NCBI GenBank assembly: GCA_946403615.1
Contig: CAMJAO010000024.1
Location: 1-14,496, forward strand
Direction: 5' to 3'
Length of the DNA: 14,496 nt
Source of the DNA: an uncultured Prevotellaceae bacterium
GTDB taxonomy: Bacteria > Bacteroidota > Bacteroidia > Bacteroidales > Bacteroidaceae
Part shown: positions 1-6,889 of the stretch, piece after piece
Layout of the letters: the number at the start of each line of letters is the position of its first letter
Numbering within the stretch: position 1 is the stretch's first letter
Notes under the pieces: model-generated
Told to the model about the DNA's origin: nothing
Database searches by the model: none
The model's input: the letters and a program-made list of their open reading frames with translations, nothing else
Made by a program: the position numbers and the translations under genes

Positions 1-504
1 CGCGTGCAGGCGCTCAACCTCTTCGCCAACACCAAGACACAGAAGAAATTGCAGGAAGGTATGGACGAGCTCATCTCCATCCTGTTGAAAATCGGCGACA
101 ACGAGTTGGACGAGCACATGGCCCGTTTCATCGCCTCTGCCGGACTGATAGTGGCAAACGCCGACAACAAAGTAGGTCAGAAAGAAATCAACCAGATACT
201 CGACACCTTATCAACCCTGAAGATCTTCCCCAGCAAATATCTGGAAGAGATAGCACAGGGCGATATAGGCAAGACGTTCGGTGAGGCCGTCACCAATATT
301 CTGACCATCAACCCCGGTCTGCGCGATGGAATGTTGGGGTATATGATACACATCGTGCTCTCCGACCAGATTATCGCCAAAGAGGAGGTGGATTTGCTCT
401 ATCAATTCGGTCACGATATCGGTCTGAGCGACATCGAGGTGGCCAATGCTATCGCCGAGGCTATTCAGAAAAATTACGTGCCGAGCCTTGAGGCCATTTG
501 CTGA
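1..504 (+). CDS. TerB-like domain protein, N-terminus outside window
   Basis: The frame is open from the first base, so this is probably the C-terminal part of a longer protein; a GTG at base 4 is the first possible start inside the window but nothing favours it. About 167 residues are visible and all look helical. Two acidic repeats typical of TerB-like (tellurite resistance B) domains are present: ANADNKVGQKE about 50 residues in, and SDQIIAKEEVD about 120 residues in. TerB-like domains are thought to bind metal or act at the inner membrane surface; most members have no link to tellurite. There is no signal peptide or membrane segment in the visible part. In Bacteroidetes such a domain can sit at the end of a larger protein, for example a membrane peptidase, but this cannot be tested here. 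The DUF4359-like gene follows after 57 bp. The fold call is fairly secure; the role is unknown. Confidence 0.6.
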   Translation, partial: RVQALNLFANTKTQKKLQEGMDELISILLKIGDNELDEHMARFIASAGLIVANADNKVGQKEINQILDTLSTLKIFPSKYLEEIAQGDIGKTFGEAVTNILTINPGLRDGMLGYMIHIVLSDQIIAKEEVDLLYQFGHDIGLSDIEVANAIAEAIQKNYVPSLEAIC

Positions 505-561
505 GGAGGACCACGCTGACCTCGGGCGCACAAATCATTTCACAAACAATTCCAGCCAATT

Positions 562-903
562 ATGAAAAAGATTATCACCATCGTCATTGTAGTGGCAGTG
601 TTGTTGGCTATGGTCATCACCAATCCAAAGAAGGAGGCGCATACTAAAGCCATTGCCACCGATTACAAAGAAGCCATTCAGAAGAAAGTGGGCATTTTGT
701 CCTTCTTTGCTCCCGATGTGGCTTTAGAGGGGGTGGTCAACAACACCGTCACCGTGTCTGATTACGTGTTCCTCAGTGTGGGCAAATACTCCATGAAAGA
801 TGATGCGAGCGGCATTGTGTCCGTTGGTGTGTTCAATCATGTATTTGTTTTCACCAAAGACAACATTTTGGAGGAGTTGGTCAGGTCTGTCGATTTGGAT
901 TAA
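562..903 (+). CDS. Small membrane-anchored protein, DUF4359-like
   Basis: This 113-residue protein begins MKKIITIVIVVAVLLAMVIT, a single hydrophobic segment (residues 4-20) that is either an uncleaved anchor or a signal peptide without an obvious cleavage site. It is followed by NPKKEAHTKA, and the NP-K/E pattern right after the membrane segment is typical of proteins annotated as DUF4359. The C-terminal half is soluble and rich in beta-prone residues, ending GVFNHVFVFTKDNILEELVRSV. It is therefore likely a small periplasmic domain tethered to the inner membrane. Function is unknown for the family. It lies 57 bp behind the TerB-like gene on the same strand and may be co-transcribed with it. 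The next gene (cmk) is convergent. The ATG at 562 is the only sensible start because the hydrophobic segment begins there. Confidence 0.7.
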   Translation: MKKIITIVIVVAVLLAMVITNPKKEAHTKAIATDYKEAIQKKVGILSFFAPDVALEGVVNNTVTVSDYVFLSVGKYSMKDDASGIVSVGVFNHVFVFTKDNILEELVRSVDLD

Positions 904-920
904 CATGGGAGAATAGTCCT

Positions 921-956
921 AATTTAAGGCAACCATATAATTTAAGGCAACCATAT
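921..956. repeat. 18-bp tandem direct repeat, two copies
   Basis: The unit AATTTAAGGCAACCATAT occurs at 921-938 and again, without change, at 939-956. The second copy is also the left arm of the palindrome at 943-980, so this short stretch holds two direct copies and one inverted copy of the same core. Either direct copy could pair with the inverted arm. Confidence 0.95.
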
Positions 957-980
957 AGGGGCCCCTATATGGTTGCCTTA
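943..980. repeat. Perfect 38-bp palindrome between convergent genes
   Basis: TAAGGCAACCATATAGGGG at 943-961 is followed directly by its exact reverse complement at 962-980, giving 19-bp arms with no spacer and a GGGGCCCC centre. It lies between the ends of the DUF4359-like gene (+) and cmk (-). As RNA it would form a long stable hairpin in either direction, so it could act as a bidirectional terminator or an RNA-end protector. No U-run follows the stem on either strand, so a classical intrinsic terminator is not shown. Confidence 0.9.
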
Positions 981-1045
981 TTATATGTGGAGAACTTGAG
1001 TCGTCGGCCGCGTGATGACATCAAGGCCGTACGGACGGGCACAGA

Positions 1046-1075
1046 GGCAATGCCCCTATAATTTTCGGGGTAGCC
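1046..1075. repeat. Interrupted inverted repeat downstream of cmk
   Basis: CCCC at 1053-1056 can pair with GGGG at 1067-1070, and GGC at 1046-1048 with GCC at 1073-1075, around an A/T-rich loop. It starts 22 bp past the cmk stop codon. It could help end cmk transcription, but there is no T-run after it on the minus strand and the stem is interrupted, so this is a weak call. Apart from this, bases 981-1096 hold nothing recognisable. Confidence 0.3.
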
Positions 1076-1096
1076 TTTTGCTCCATGCTCCTTAGT

Positions 1097-1789
1097 TTAT
1101 TCTTCCACCTTTTTCAGGTACTCATTATATAACCATTCGTTTTGCTCGGGAATGGTCAGTTCGCTGTTGTCGAGCAGAATGGCATCGTCAGCGGGACGGA
1201 GAGGAGCCACTTCGCGGTGAGAGTCGATATAATCGCGCTCCTGCACATTTTTGAGGATTTCCTCATAATCGGCTTCCTCGCCCTTACCCAGCAGTTCCTT
1301 GTAACGGCGCTCGGCACGCACTTCGGCAGAAGCGGTGACAAACACCTTCAGTTCGGCATCGGGGAAAACCACCGTACCGATGTCGCGTCCGTCCATCACC
1401 ACACCTTTGTCCTTGCCCATCTGCTGTTGTTGAGCCACCAGCGCCTCGCGTACGAAGGGGATGGCAGCAATGACGCTCACGACCGAAGACACCTCCATGC
1501 CGCGGATTTCGCCCTCAACACGCTCACCGTTGAGATAAGTGTCGGGCTTCCCTGTCTCTTCATTCAGCGCGAAGGAGATATGGATATTGTCCATCTGCTG
1601 TTGCAGTTCGTCGAGTTTTACCTCGTTCTCAGCCGTGAACAAGTCATTGCGCAGGGCATAGAGTGTCACTGCGCGATACATGGCGCCTGTATCCACATAA
1701 ATATATCCGATGCGGCGAGCCAGGTCTTTAGCCATGGTGCTTTTTCCGCATGAAGAATGACCGTCAATAGCGATAGTGATTTTTTTCAT
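1097..1789 (-). CDS. cmk: Cytidylate kinase
   Basis: Cmk transfers phosphate from ATP to CMP or dCMP in the cytoplasm, recycling pyrimidine nucleotides for RNA, DNA and lipid synthesis. The 230-residue protein has the P-loop GHSSCGKST at residues 10-18, the substrate-pocket motif DTGAMYRAV at 33-41, MDGRDIGT at 132-139, RAERRYKE at 158-165, and the C-terminal RDYIDSHR...PLRPADDA at 185-203. All are typical of bacterial Cmk, and the length is normal. The start at 1789 (MKKITIAIDG) matches the family; the frame stays open further upstream, and an ATG two codons earlier (1795) is possible but less likely. It lies downstream of porQ, 150 bp away across two microsatellites. A porQ-cmk neighbourhood is common in Bacteroidetes as I recall. 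No TAnnTTTG promoter was seen in the gap, so it may be transcribed from the porQ promoter. Confidence 0.96.
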   Translation of the reverse strand: MKKITIAIDGHSSCGKSTMAKDLARRIGYIYVDTGAMYRAVTLYALRNDLFTAENEVKLDELQQQMDNIHISFALNEETGKPDTYLNGERVEGEIRGMEVSSVVSVIAAIPFVREALVAQQQQMGKDKGVVMDGRDIGTVVFPDAELKVFVTASAEVRAERRYKELLGKGEEADYEEILKNVQERDYIDSHREVAPLRPADDAILLDNSELTIPEQNEWLYNEYLKKVEE

Positions 1790-1823
1790 AGTCATTGATA
1801 TTTTATTTGATGTTTTAAAAAGA

Positions 1824-1865
1824 GGCAAGAAGCAAGAAGCAAGAGGCAAAAAGCAAGAGGCAAGA
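1824..1865. repeat. Heptanucleotide microsatellite, six units
   Basis: Six consecutive 7-bp units of the form RGCAARA (GGCAAGA, AGCAAGA, AGCAAGA, GGCAAAA, AGCAAGA, GGCAAGA) fill this stretch. On the cmk coding strand they read as TCTTGCY repeats ending about 35 bp before the cmk start. A 7-bp unit is not a multiple of three. The tract appears to lie in the untranslated leader, so changes in copy number would alter leader length rather than the protein. Confidence 0.9.
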
Positions 1866-1878
1866 GATATGTCCTAAA

Positions 1879-1934
1879 CACTCAACCCTAAACACTCAAC
1901 CTTAAACACTCAACCCTAAACACTCAACCCTAAA
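1879..1934. repeat. 14-bp tandem repeat, four units
   Basis: Four adjacent copies of CACTCAACCCTAAA occupy 1879-1892, 1893-1906 (one C-to-T change), 1907-1920 and 1921-1934. A partial unit, CCTAAA, precedes them at 1873-1878. The array ends 5 bp from the porQ stop codon. Related CAACCCTAAAC strings occur at 3843-3861 and 7034-7044, so the unit belongs to a wider intergenic repeat family in this genome. Confidence 0.92.
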
Positions 1935-1939
1935 CCATC

Positions 1940-2884
1940 TTACAACGTATATGCCGCATTGACAAGAATAGATGCTGACGACACATGGTATTTGCCGTAA
2001 GCCACATTGAGTTTGAAACGCTCCAATTGAATACCGGCACCGAATGAAAGTCCGGCACCATGGGCACTTTCCGTGTCATTGCTCTTGATGCCCATCTCGT
2101 CGGCTCTGCGGAAGTTATATCCGGCGCCAATCCACATGGTCTGCGACAAGAGCACCTCGATGCCCGCCGAAACGTGATTGGCAAACTTATAGTCCCAATG
2201 CGTCAGGTCGGTCAACGTGGCCGACAGACGGAATGGAGCGCCTTGCAACCGCTTGCTCACACCCAGCCTGAGGTCGAACGGCATCCTTTCGAAGTCGTCG
2301 TCATAGGCTTTCAACTGTCCGCCGAGGTTTTTCGCCACCGCCGACACCGACCATTCTGTGTCAGGGTCATAATAGTTCAGACCGAGGTCCACACACATGG
2401 CGATGGAGTTGTAATCGCCTATATAGGATGTGATGAATTTTGCGGCTATACCTCCGGCGAGATGCTTGGCCAGGTCATAGCCCAGGTAAGCTCCCACGGC
2501 AATGTCTTTGGCAGAAAACTCACCCGTCTGCACATTGTCGGCGGTCACCTCTTTCATTTTACCATAGTCCATATATTGCGCGCTGACCGCCACAGTGGCT
2601 TTCTCCTTCACCGTCCAGTTGTACGACGCGCTGGCGGTGTTGGCGCCTTTCATGTAGTTCATGTAATTGAGCGAGATGGTCCGGCTGCTAACCGACTGCA
2701 ACAAAGCGGGGTTGGAGAACATCAGCGAAGGGTCGTCTTCGATGATTGTGATGTTCTCGCCACCGAGCGCAGCAGCATGGGCACTGACAGGCAACCGCAG
2801 GAAATTATAGGCAGTGCGGCTCTCCTGTGCCTTCATGCTTGTCATGCAGCATAACAGCAGCAGTATGAAGAGGATTTTTTTCAT
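1940..2884 (-). CDS. porQ: Type IX secretion system outer membrane protein PorQ
   Basis: PorQ is an outer membrane beta-barrel of the PorV/LptO family. In the type IX secretion system it works with PorU, PorV and PorZ in the surface attachment complex that processes and anchors exported cargo. The 314-residue product starts MKKILFILLLLCCMTSMKAQ, a signal peptide with likely cleavage after Ala19. The mature N-terminus carries YNFLRLPVSAHAAALGG (residues 26-42) and DDPSLMFSNPALL (50-62), a pattern typical of PorV/PorQ proteins. The rest alternates like barrel strands and ends in an aromatic-hydrophobic strand (VNAAYTL). The start at 2884 is chosen because the signal peptide begins there; the frame continues eight codons further. 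Cmk lies downstream on the same strand, as in other Bacteroidetes to my knowledge. The family is secure; PorQ rather than another paralogue rests on length and the cmk neighbour. Confidence 0.88.
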   Translation of the reverse strand: MKKILFILLLLCCMTSMKAQESRTAYNFLRLPVSAHAAALGGENITIIEDDPSLMFSNPALLQSVSSRTISLNYMNYMKGANTASASYNWTVKEKATVAVSAQYMDYGKMKEVTADNVQTGEFSAKDIAVGAYLGYDLAKHLAGGIAAKFITSYIGDYNSIAMCVDLGLNYYDPDTEWSVSAVAKNLGGQLKAYDDDFERMPFDLRLGVSKRLQGAPFRLSATLTDLTHWDYKFANHVSAGIEVLLSQTMWIGAGYNFRRADEMGIKSNDTESAHGAGLSFGAGIQLERFKLNVAYGKYHVSSASILVNAAYTL

Positions 2885-2905
2885 CTTATGCTCGTAAATT
2901 CTCTG

Positions 2906-2913
2906 CAAAGATA
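2906..2913 (-). promoter_or_regulatory. Candidate -7 element of porQ promoter
   Basis: On the minus strand this reads TATCTTTG, a full match to the Bacteroidetes -7 consensus TAnnTTTG, 21 bp upstream of the porQ ATG. No clear TTTG is found at the -33 distance. It is a plausible but incomplete promoter. Confidence 0.5.
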
Positions 2914-2936
2914 CACTATTTTTTAAATAATATGAT

Positions 2937-2944
2937 TACTTTTG
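2937..2944 (+). promoter_or_regulatory. Candidate -7 element for the tonB gene
   Basis: TACTTTTG matches TAnnTTTG on the plus strand, about 100 bp upstream of the TonB start, in the divergent porQ-tonB gap. No good -33 TTTG lies at the right distance. If it is used, the leader would be roughly 90 nt long. The remaining bases, 2945-3043, show no clear structure. Confidence 0.35.
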
Positions 2945-3043
2945 CACTATTCTTTGGGAGCGCAGATATTTCACTACAGACAAGTATCTTGAGCCTGACG
3001 GGCGCACTCCTGTGATTATAAACGCAAAAATCATCCGTTTATT

Positions 3044-3763
3044 GTGGAGCAGAAAAAGACCATGGCGGCAAATATCGATGACAGAAGGAGCACGGGTTTG
3101 CTCCTCGGTTTCATCGTGGCGCTAGCGTTGACCCTCACGGCACTGGAGTGGACCACACACACCAGTGAGCCGGAGGAATCTGCCGACATTTTAGAGGATT
3201 TTGCACAGGATTTGGAAGCGTTGCCAGCACTTGACCAGCGCGACCTGGTGGCATTGCAGCAACCCCAACAGGCAATCACTCCCGTGGCTACGGATAACAT
3301 CGTAGTGACGGAGGATGTGGCCGTGGAACTGACCGACGCTGCCGATCAGGGCACCCCGGAATGGGTGCCGCTGGAGTTTGAGCCTGATGATTTCACCGAG
3401 GAACCTGTTAACAACGAAGTGCTCTCACCCTTGGCGCTCGGACAGCAAGAGCCGGTGTTGCGGGTGGTGGAGGAATACCCGGAGTTTCCCGGCGGCATGA
3501 TGGAGTTTATGAAGTGGTTGACCAAAAACCTGCAATACCCCGCCTACGCCCGCCAACAAAAGATACAAGGCACTGTCAGCGCATCGTTTATCATCAACAA
3601 AGACGGCTCGGTGGCCGACGTGAAAATACTGAAGTCGGTAGAAGTGTCGCTCGACCGTGAGGCGTTGCGCGTACTCAAGATGATGCCTGCGTGGAAACCG
3701 GGCAAAGACCACGGTCAGCCCTGCCGCACACTCGTCAGAATACCTATTGTGTTTAAGATTTAA
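3044..3763 (+). CDS. Energy transducer TonB
   Basis: TonB spans the periplasm and passes proton-motive energy from the ExbB/ExbD motor to TonB-dependent outer membrane receptors. The 239-residue protein has a short cytoplasmic N-terminus, one membrane helix at about residues 18-36 (TGLLLGFIVALALTLTALEW), an acidic linker with scattered prolines from 40 to 140, and a C-terminal TonB domain. That domain shows PEFPGG (146-151), the LQYP motif (163-166), GTVSASFIINKDGSV (176-190) and AWKPG (216-220), ending in VRIPIVFKI. GTG at 3044 is preferred because MEQKKT...DRRSTGLLLG matches the usual Bacteroidetes TonB start; ATG at 3062 is an alternative that still precedes the helix. No exbB or exbD is in the window, so this is probably one of several TonB copies. 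The family is certain; the receptor partner is unknown. Confidence 0.92.
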   Translation: MEQKKTMAANIDDRRSTGLLLGFIVALALTLTALEWTTHTSEPEESADILEDFAQDLEALPALDQRDLVALQQPQQAITPVATDNIVVTEDVAVELTDAADQGTPEWVPLEFEPDDFTEEPVNNEVLSPLALGQQEPVLRVVEEYPEFPGGMMEFMKWLTKNLQYPAYARQQKIQGTVSASFIINKDGSVADVKILKSVEVSLDREALRVLKMMPAWKPGKDHGQPCRTLVRIPIVFKI

Positions 3764-3778
3764 GATACCCACCCCGGT

Positions 3779-3792
3779 CCTCCCAAGGGAGG
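3779..3792. repeat. GC-rich palindromic repeat, CCTCCC/GGGAGG
   Basis: CCTCCC and GGGAGG flank an AA loop, 15 bp after the TonB stop codon. The wider context (ACCCACCCCGGT on the left, GAGATGGG on the right) resembles the other small GC-rich palindromes in this window. It could fold as a short hairpin in mRNA between tonB and the polyprenyl synthase gene. No T-run follows. Confidence 0.7.
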
Positions 3793-3831
3793 GAGATGGG
3801 AGACTCAATACTCTGAATACTCTGATAGTAC

Positions 3832-3862
3832 ACTAAACCCTTCAACCCTAAACCCTAAACCT
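3832..3862. repeat. CCCTAAA-type intergenic repeat
   Basis: The stretch before the polyprenyl synthase start reads as degenerate repeats of CCCTAAA, including TTCAACCCTAAACCCTAAAC at 3841-3860. It is clearly related to the 14-bp units at 1879-1934 and to the single copy at 7034-7044. No promoter motif was seen in 3764-3868. Confidence 0.7.
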
Positions 3863-3868
3863 TCATCC

Positions 3869-4840
3869 ATGTATAGTTCCGCACAAATACTGCAGCAGGT
3901 CAATCATTATATTGACCATTTGTCATACGACCGCAAGCCGGAGAGTCTTTATGAGCCCATCAAATACGTGCTGTCATTGGGCGGCAAACGTATCAGACCC
4001 GTGCTGATGCTTTTGGCATACAACCTGTATAAGGATGACCCAGAAAGCATCCTCTCATCGGCCTGCGCCCTCGAGACATACCACAACTACACATTGCTGC
4101 ATGATGACCTGATGGACAACGCCGACCTGCGCCGCGGGCATCAGACGGTGCACAAACGGTGGGACGCCAACACCGCCATCCTCTCAGGCGACTCGATGTT
4201 GGTGCTGGCATATGAGCGTATGGCACAGTGCCGACCCGACAAGTTGAAACCCGTGCTCAATCTTTTCACCGAGACAGCCCTCGAAATCGGCGAGGGACAA
4301 CAATATGACATGGATTTCGAACAGCGCCAAGATGTCACCGAGAATGAGTATATCGAGATGATACGGTTGAAGACGAGTGTGCTGTTGGCTTGTGCCATGA
4401 AGATGGGCGCCATTCTGGCCGACGCACCCGCCGAAGATGCCGAGCGTCTATACGACTATGGTGAGACCTTCGGTCTGGCATTCCAGTTACAAGATGATTT
4501 TCTCGATGTCTATGGCGACACGAAAGTCTTCGGCAAAGCCATCGGAGGCGACATCTTATGCAACAAAAAAACCTACATGCTCATCAACGCCTTCAACATG
4601 GCCAATCCCGACCAACGCGCACAGTTGCAGCACTGGTTGAGCCGCACCGACGACCCTCAGGAAAAGATTGCTGCCGTGACCGCCCTCTACAACGAAATAG
4701 GCATCGACCGTCTGGCGAAGGAGAAGATACGCTACTATTTCGAGGAAAGTAAGAAAATATTGGCACTGGTGAATGTGCCCGAGGAGCGGAAGAGGCAACT
4801 GATAGCCTACACCGACGAGATGATGCAACGTGAATATTGA
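3869..4840 (+). CDS. Polyprenyl (isoprenyl) diphosphate synthase
   Basis: This trans-prenyltransferase adds isopentenyl diphosphate units to an allylic diphosphate in the cytoplasm, supplying quinone side chains or other polyprenyl products. The 323-residue all-helical protein has GGKRIRP at residues 38-44, the first Asp-rich motif DDLMD at 79-83 followed by RRG (88-90), the KT pair at 168-169, and the second Asp-rich motif DDFLD at 209-213 within FQLQDDFLDVYGD. GGD...NKKTY follows at 226-235. All catalytic elements are present and the length fits. Chain length cannot be read confidently from sequence, so no symbol (ispA or ispB) is given. The ATG at 3869 fits the family. The gene is 105 bp behind TonB across repeats, and only 3 bp separate its stop from the tatD start, so it is likely co-transcribed with tatD. 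Confidence 0.94.
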   Translation: MYSSAQILQQVNHYIDHLSYDRKPESLYEPIKYVLSLGGKRIRPVLMLLAYNLYKDDPESILSSACALETYHNYTLLHDDLMDNADLRRGHQTVHKRWDANTAILSGDSMLVLAYERMAQCRPDKLKPVLNLFTETALEIGEGQQYDMDFEQRQDVTENEYIEMIRLKTSVLLACAMKMGAILADAPAEDAERLYDYGETFGLAFQLQDDFLDVYGDTKVFGKAIGGDILCNKKTYMLINAFNMANPDQRAQLQHWLSRTDDPQEKIAAVTALYNEIGIDRLAKEKIRYYFEESKKILALVNVPEERKRQLIAYTDEMMQREY

Positions 4841-4843
4841 GTC

Positions 4844-5638
4844 ATGGATTTCATCGACACACATACACACCTTGACGGCACTGAGTTCGACGATGACCGC
4901 GACGACGTGGTGGCACGTGCACGCCAGGCAGGCGCGAGCCGTCTCTTCATTCCCGCCATCGACGTGAAATCGGTAGCAACGGTGCTCAACGTCTGCGAGC
5001 GCTACCCCGGTTACGCCTACCCCATGTTGGGACTCCATCCCGAGGAGGTGCGGACCGACTGGCGCGAGGCTTTGGCAGGAATACGCCAATACCTCGACCG
5101 CCCTGAAGTGATGGCCAAGACCATCGCTATCGGCGAGGTGGGCATCGACTACTATTGGAGCCGCGAGTTTGAACATGAGCAACTCGAGGCTTTTGAGCAA
5201 CAGGTGCAATGGGCCGTGGAATATCAATTGCCACTGATGATTCATTGCCGGAAAGGCCAGCAAGAGTTGGTGCGCATCCTGAGGAAATACGAGAAGGATT
5301 TGCCCGGTGGTGTGTTTCACTGTTTCACAGGCAATGAGAAAGAGGCGGCCGAACTGCTTACCTTCGAACGGTTTGTGCTCGGCATCGGTGGCGTGCTGAC
5401 ATTCAAAAAAAGCCATCTTCCGGAAGTGCTGCCCGCCGCAGTGCCGTTGTCACGCGTGGTGTTGGAAACCGACGCCCCCTATATGGCACCCGTGCCCAAA
5501 CGTGGTCAGCGCAATGAGAGCGCTTTCGTGCAGTATGTGATAGAACGCATGGCGCAGAGTTATGGCGTGAGCGAAGAGGAAGTGGCCCGTCAGACCAACG
5601 AGAACGTGCGGCGCATATTTCCCAAAGCATTTCTATGA
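4844..5638 (+). CDS. tatD: TatD family metal-dependent hydrolase (DNase)
   Basis: TatD-family enzymes are cytoplasmic TIM-barrel metallohydrolases with DNase or exonuclease activity, linked to DNA repair and turnover. The 264-residue protein has the metal ligands in their expected order: DTHTHLD at residues 5-11 (H7, H9), GLHPEEV at 63-69, GEVGIDYYW at 97-105 (E98), MIHCRK at 132-137 (H134), FHCFTG at 158-163 (H159), and ETDAPYMAP at 208-216 (D210). KRGQRNES at 219-226 differs slightly from the common KRNEP pattern. Length is typical. It begins 3 bp after the polyprenyl synthase stop, and its TGA overlaps the ATG of the next gene by 4 bp (ATGA), so the three genes form a tight transcriptional unit. 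Family assignment is secure. The precise member (TatD, YcfH or YjjV-like) is not. Confidence 0.93.
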   Translation: MDFIDTHTHLDGTEFDDDRDDVVARARQAGASRLFIPAIDVKSVATVLNVCERYPGYAYPMLGLHPEEVRTDWREALAGIRQYLDRPEVMAKTIAIGEVGIDYYWSREFEHEQLEAFEQQVQWAVEYQLPLMIHCRKGQQELVRILRKYEKDLPGGVFHCFTGNEKEAAELLTFERFVLGIGGVLTFKKSHLPEVLPAAVPLSRVVLETDAPYMAPVPKRGQRNESAFVQYVIERMAQSYGVSEEEVARQTNENVRRIFPKAFL

Positions 5639-6888
5639 ACCGACACCTGACACTTACACTGTTGATTATTTGCGGAGCCAACAGCACTTTTGCACAGCAG
5701 AAAGACACTGTGCAACATTGGGGCGGTGCGGTGAGCGTCAGTCCCGCCACAGCATTGGTCATGGACTCCTATCAGCGTAAGTATCAGCAGGGCAAGCGCA
5801 ATCTGTCATGGGGAATAGAGGCGTTTTATAGCAGTGTGCCTGCCGACAGCGACGCTTACGCCTCGGATTTCGGTTATCCCACATTGGGCTTAGGGCTGAA
5901 ATACAGCCTCAACCATGGTGTGACCATGCACCGTTCGCCCGACCCCGCCTGGGGCATGGCCGAAGAGGTGGATTACGACTCGCACATGGGCAACTCGCTC
6001 TCATTGTACGGCACCTTCGCCCGGCCTCTGATACGCAACCGCCATTGGGAGGCTGATTACACATTCAATTTCGGTGTGGGATATAACCGCTATAAATACA
6101 ATCAGACCGACAATATCGACAACGAATTGATCGGGTCGCGATGGCTGATATTCTTCGGTGCCGGACTGCATGTCACCTATCGCATCGCACGCGACTGGGG
6201 CGTCAGGGCCGGGCTTGAATATTGGCATTTGAGCAACGGCGCGCTCAACCGTCCCAACAAAGGCGCCAATTTCCTCGGACCGTCGCTCGCGCTGGTCTAT
6301 CGGCCGTATTATGACGCTGTGTGGCCTTCAGGTCCCTACCCCACCCGACAACCGTTTCAGAAATATTGGTTGGCGCGGGTCACGGTGGGTGTAGGCGCGA
6401 AGACGCTCAATGAAGATTGGCAACTCACACAATTCAACACCCCTCCGGGCGATAAGGATTACCGTACCGACCGTTTCCGCCTCTATGCCTCTTATGCGCT
6501 GGAGACGGATGTGCTCTACCGCTATGCCCGGCGATGGGCCAGCGGCGTGGGACTCGACCTTTTCTACGGAACTTATAGCGACCGCGTTGAGGAACTTGAC
6601 CGTCGAGTGGGCGCTGATGTGAAGCACAGCCCATGGTCGGTAGGCATAGCCGCCAAACACGAGGTGTATTATCACCAGTTGCGATTGGCCATGTCATTGG
6701 GCGTGTATCTTTACCGTCACATGGGCGTCAATGCCAAGGAAGTGGAAAAACCCTACTACGAGCGCATCGGCGTGCATTACGCCATACCCCGCACACCCCT
6801 GACCGTAGGCGTGAACATCAAAGCCCACAAGACCAAAGCCGACCTCACCGAAGTGGTGCTGAGTTATGAGTGGAGGAGGAAAAAATAA
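5635..6888 (+). CDS. PagL-like outer membrane protein (putative lipid A deacylase)
   Basis: The 417-residue product starts with a signal peptide (MNRHLTLTLLIICGANSTFA, cleavage likely after Ala20), and the rest reads as amphipathic beta strands with many aromatic residues, as in an outer membrane barrel. The stretch EYWHLSNGALNRPNKGANFLG at about 195-215 resembles the active site of PagL lipid A 3-O-deacylases and proteins annotated as acyloxyacyl hydrolases, with H198, S200 and N201 in the H-x-S-N pattern. The acidic residue expected 12 positions after the Ser is Asn212, so catalysis is uncertain. The protein is over twice the length of PagL; the second half (about 230-417) is also strand-rich and may extend the barrel. 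Translation is probably coupled to tatD through the ATGA overlap. Outer membrane barrel is quite sure; lipid A deacylation is only an inference. Confidence 0.7.
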   Translation: MNRHLTLTLLIICGANSTFAQQKDTVQHWGGAVSVSPATALVMDSYQRKYQQGKRNLSWGIEAFYSSVPADSDAYASDFGYPTLGLGLKYSLNHGVTMHRSPDPAWGMAEEVDYDSHMGNSLSLYGTFARPLIRNRHWEADYTFNFGVGYNRYKYNQTDNIDNELIGSRWLIFFGAGLHVTYRIARDWGVRAGLEYWHLSNGALNRPNKGANFLGPSLALVYRPYYDAVWPSGPYPTRQPFQKYWLARVTVGVGAKTLNEDWQLTQFNTPPGDKDYRTDRFRLYASYALETDVLYRYARRWASGVGLDLFYGTYSDRVEELDRRVGADVKHSPWSVGIAAKHEVYYHQLRLAMSLGVYLYRHMGVNAKEVEKPYYERIGVHYAIPRTPLTVGVNIKAHKTKADLTEVVLSYEWRRKK

Positions 6889-6889
6889 C

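Noticed and set aside
943..980. Insertion-sequence terminal repeat or MITE
   Set aside because: The arms abut with no internal sequence, and no target-site duplication or transposase is visible, so a mobile-element call is not supported.
1790..1849. N-terminal extension of Cmk upstream of 1789
   Set aside because: The P-loop normally begins about 10 residues from the start, as it does from ATG 1789. The extension would begin at a TTG inside the 7-bp repeat.
1873..1934. Possible CRISPR array
   Set aside because: The 14-bp units are directly adjacent with no spacers, so this is a tandem microsatellite.
2060..2854. Long open frame opposite porQ
   Set aside because: It is antisense to a gene with a clear signal peptide and family pattern. 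Its own translation is rich in His and Arg with no recognisable domain, typical of a shadow frame in GC-moderate DNA.
4556..5416. Long open frame opposite the polyprenyl synthase end and tatD
   Set aside because: It crosses the ends of two well-identified genes, has no family features, and mirrors the codon pattern of tatD.
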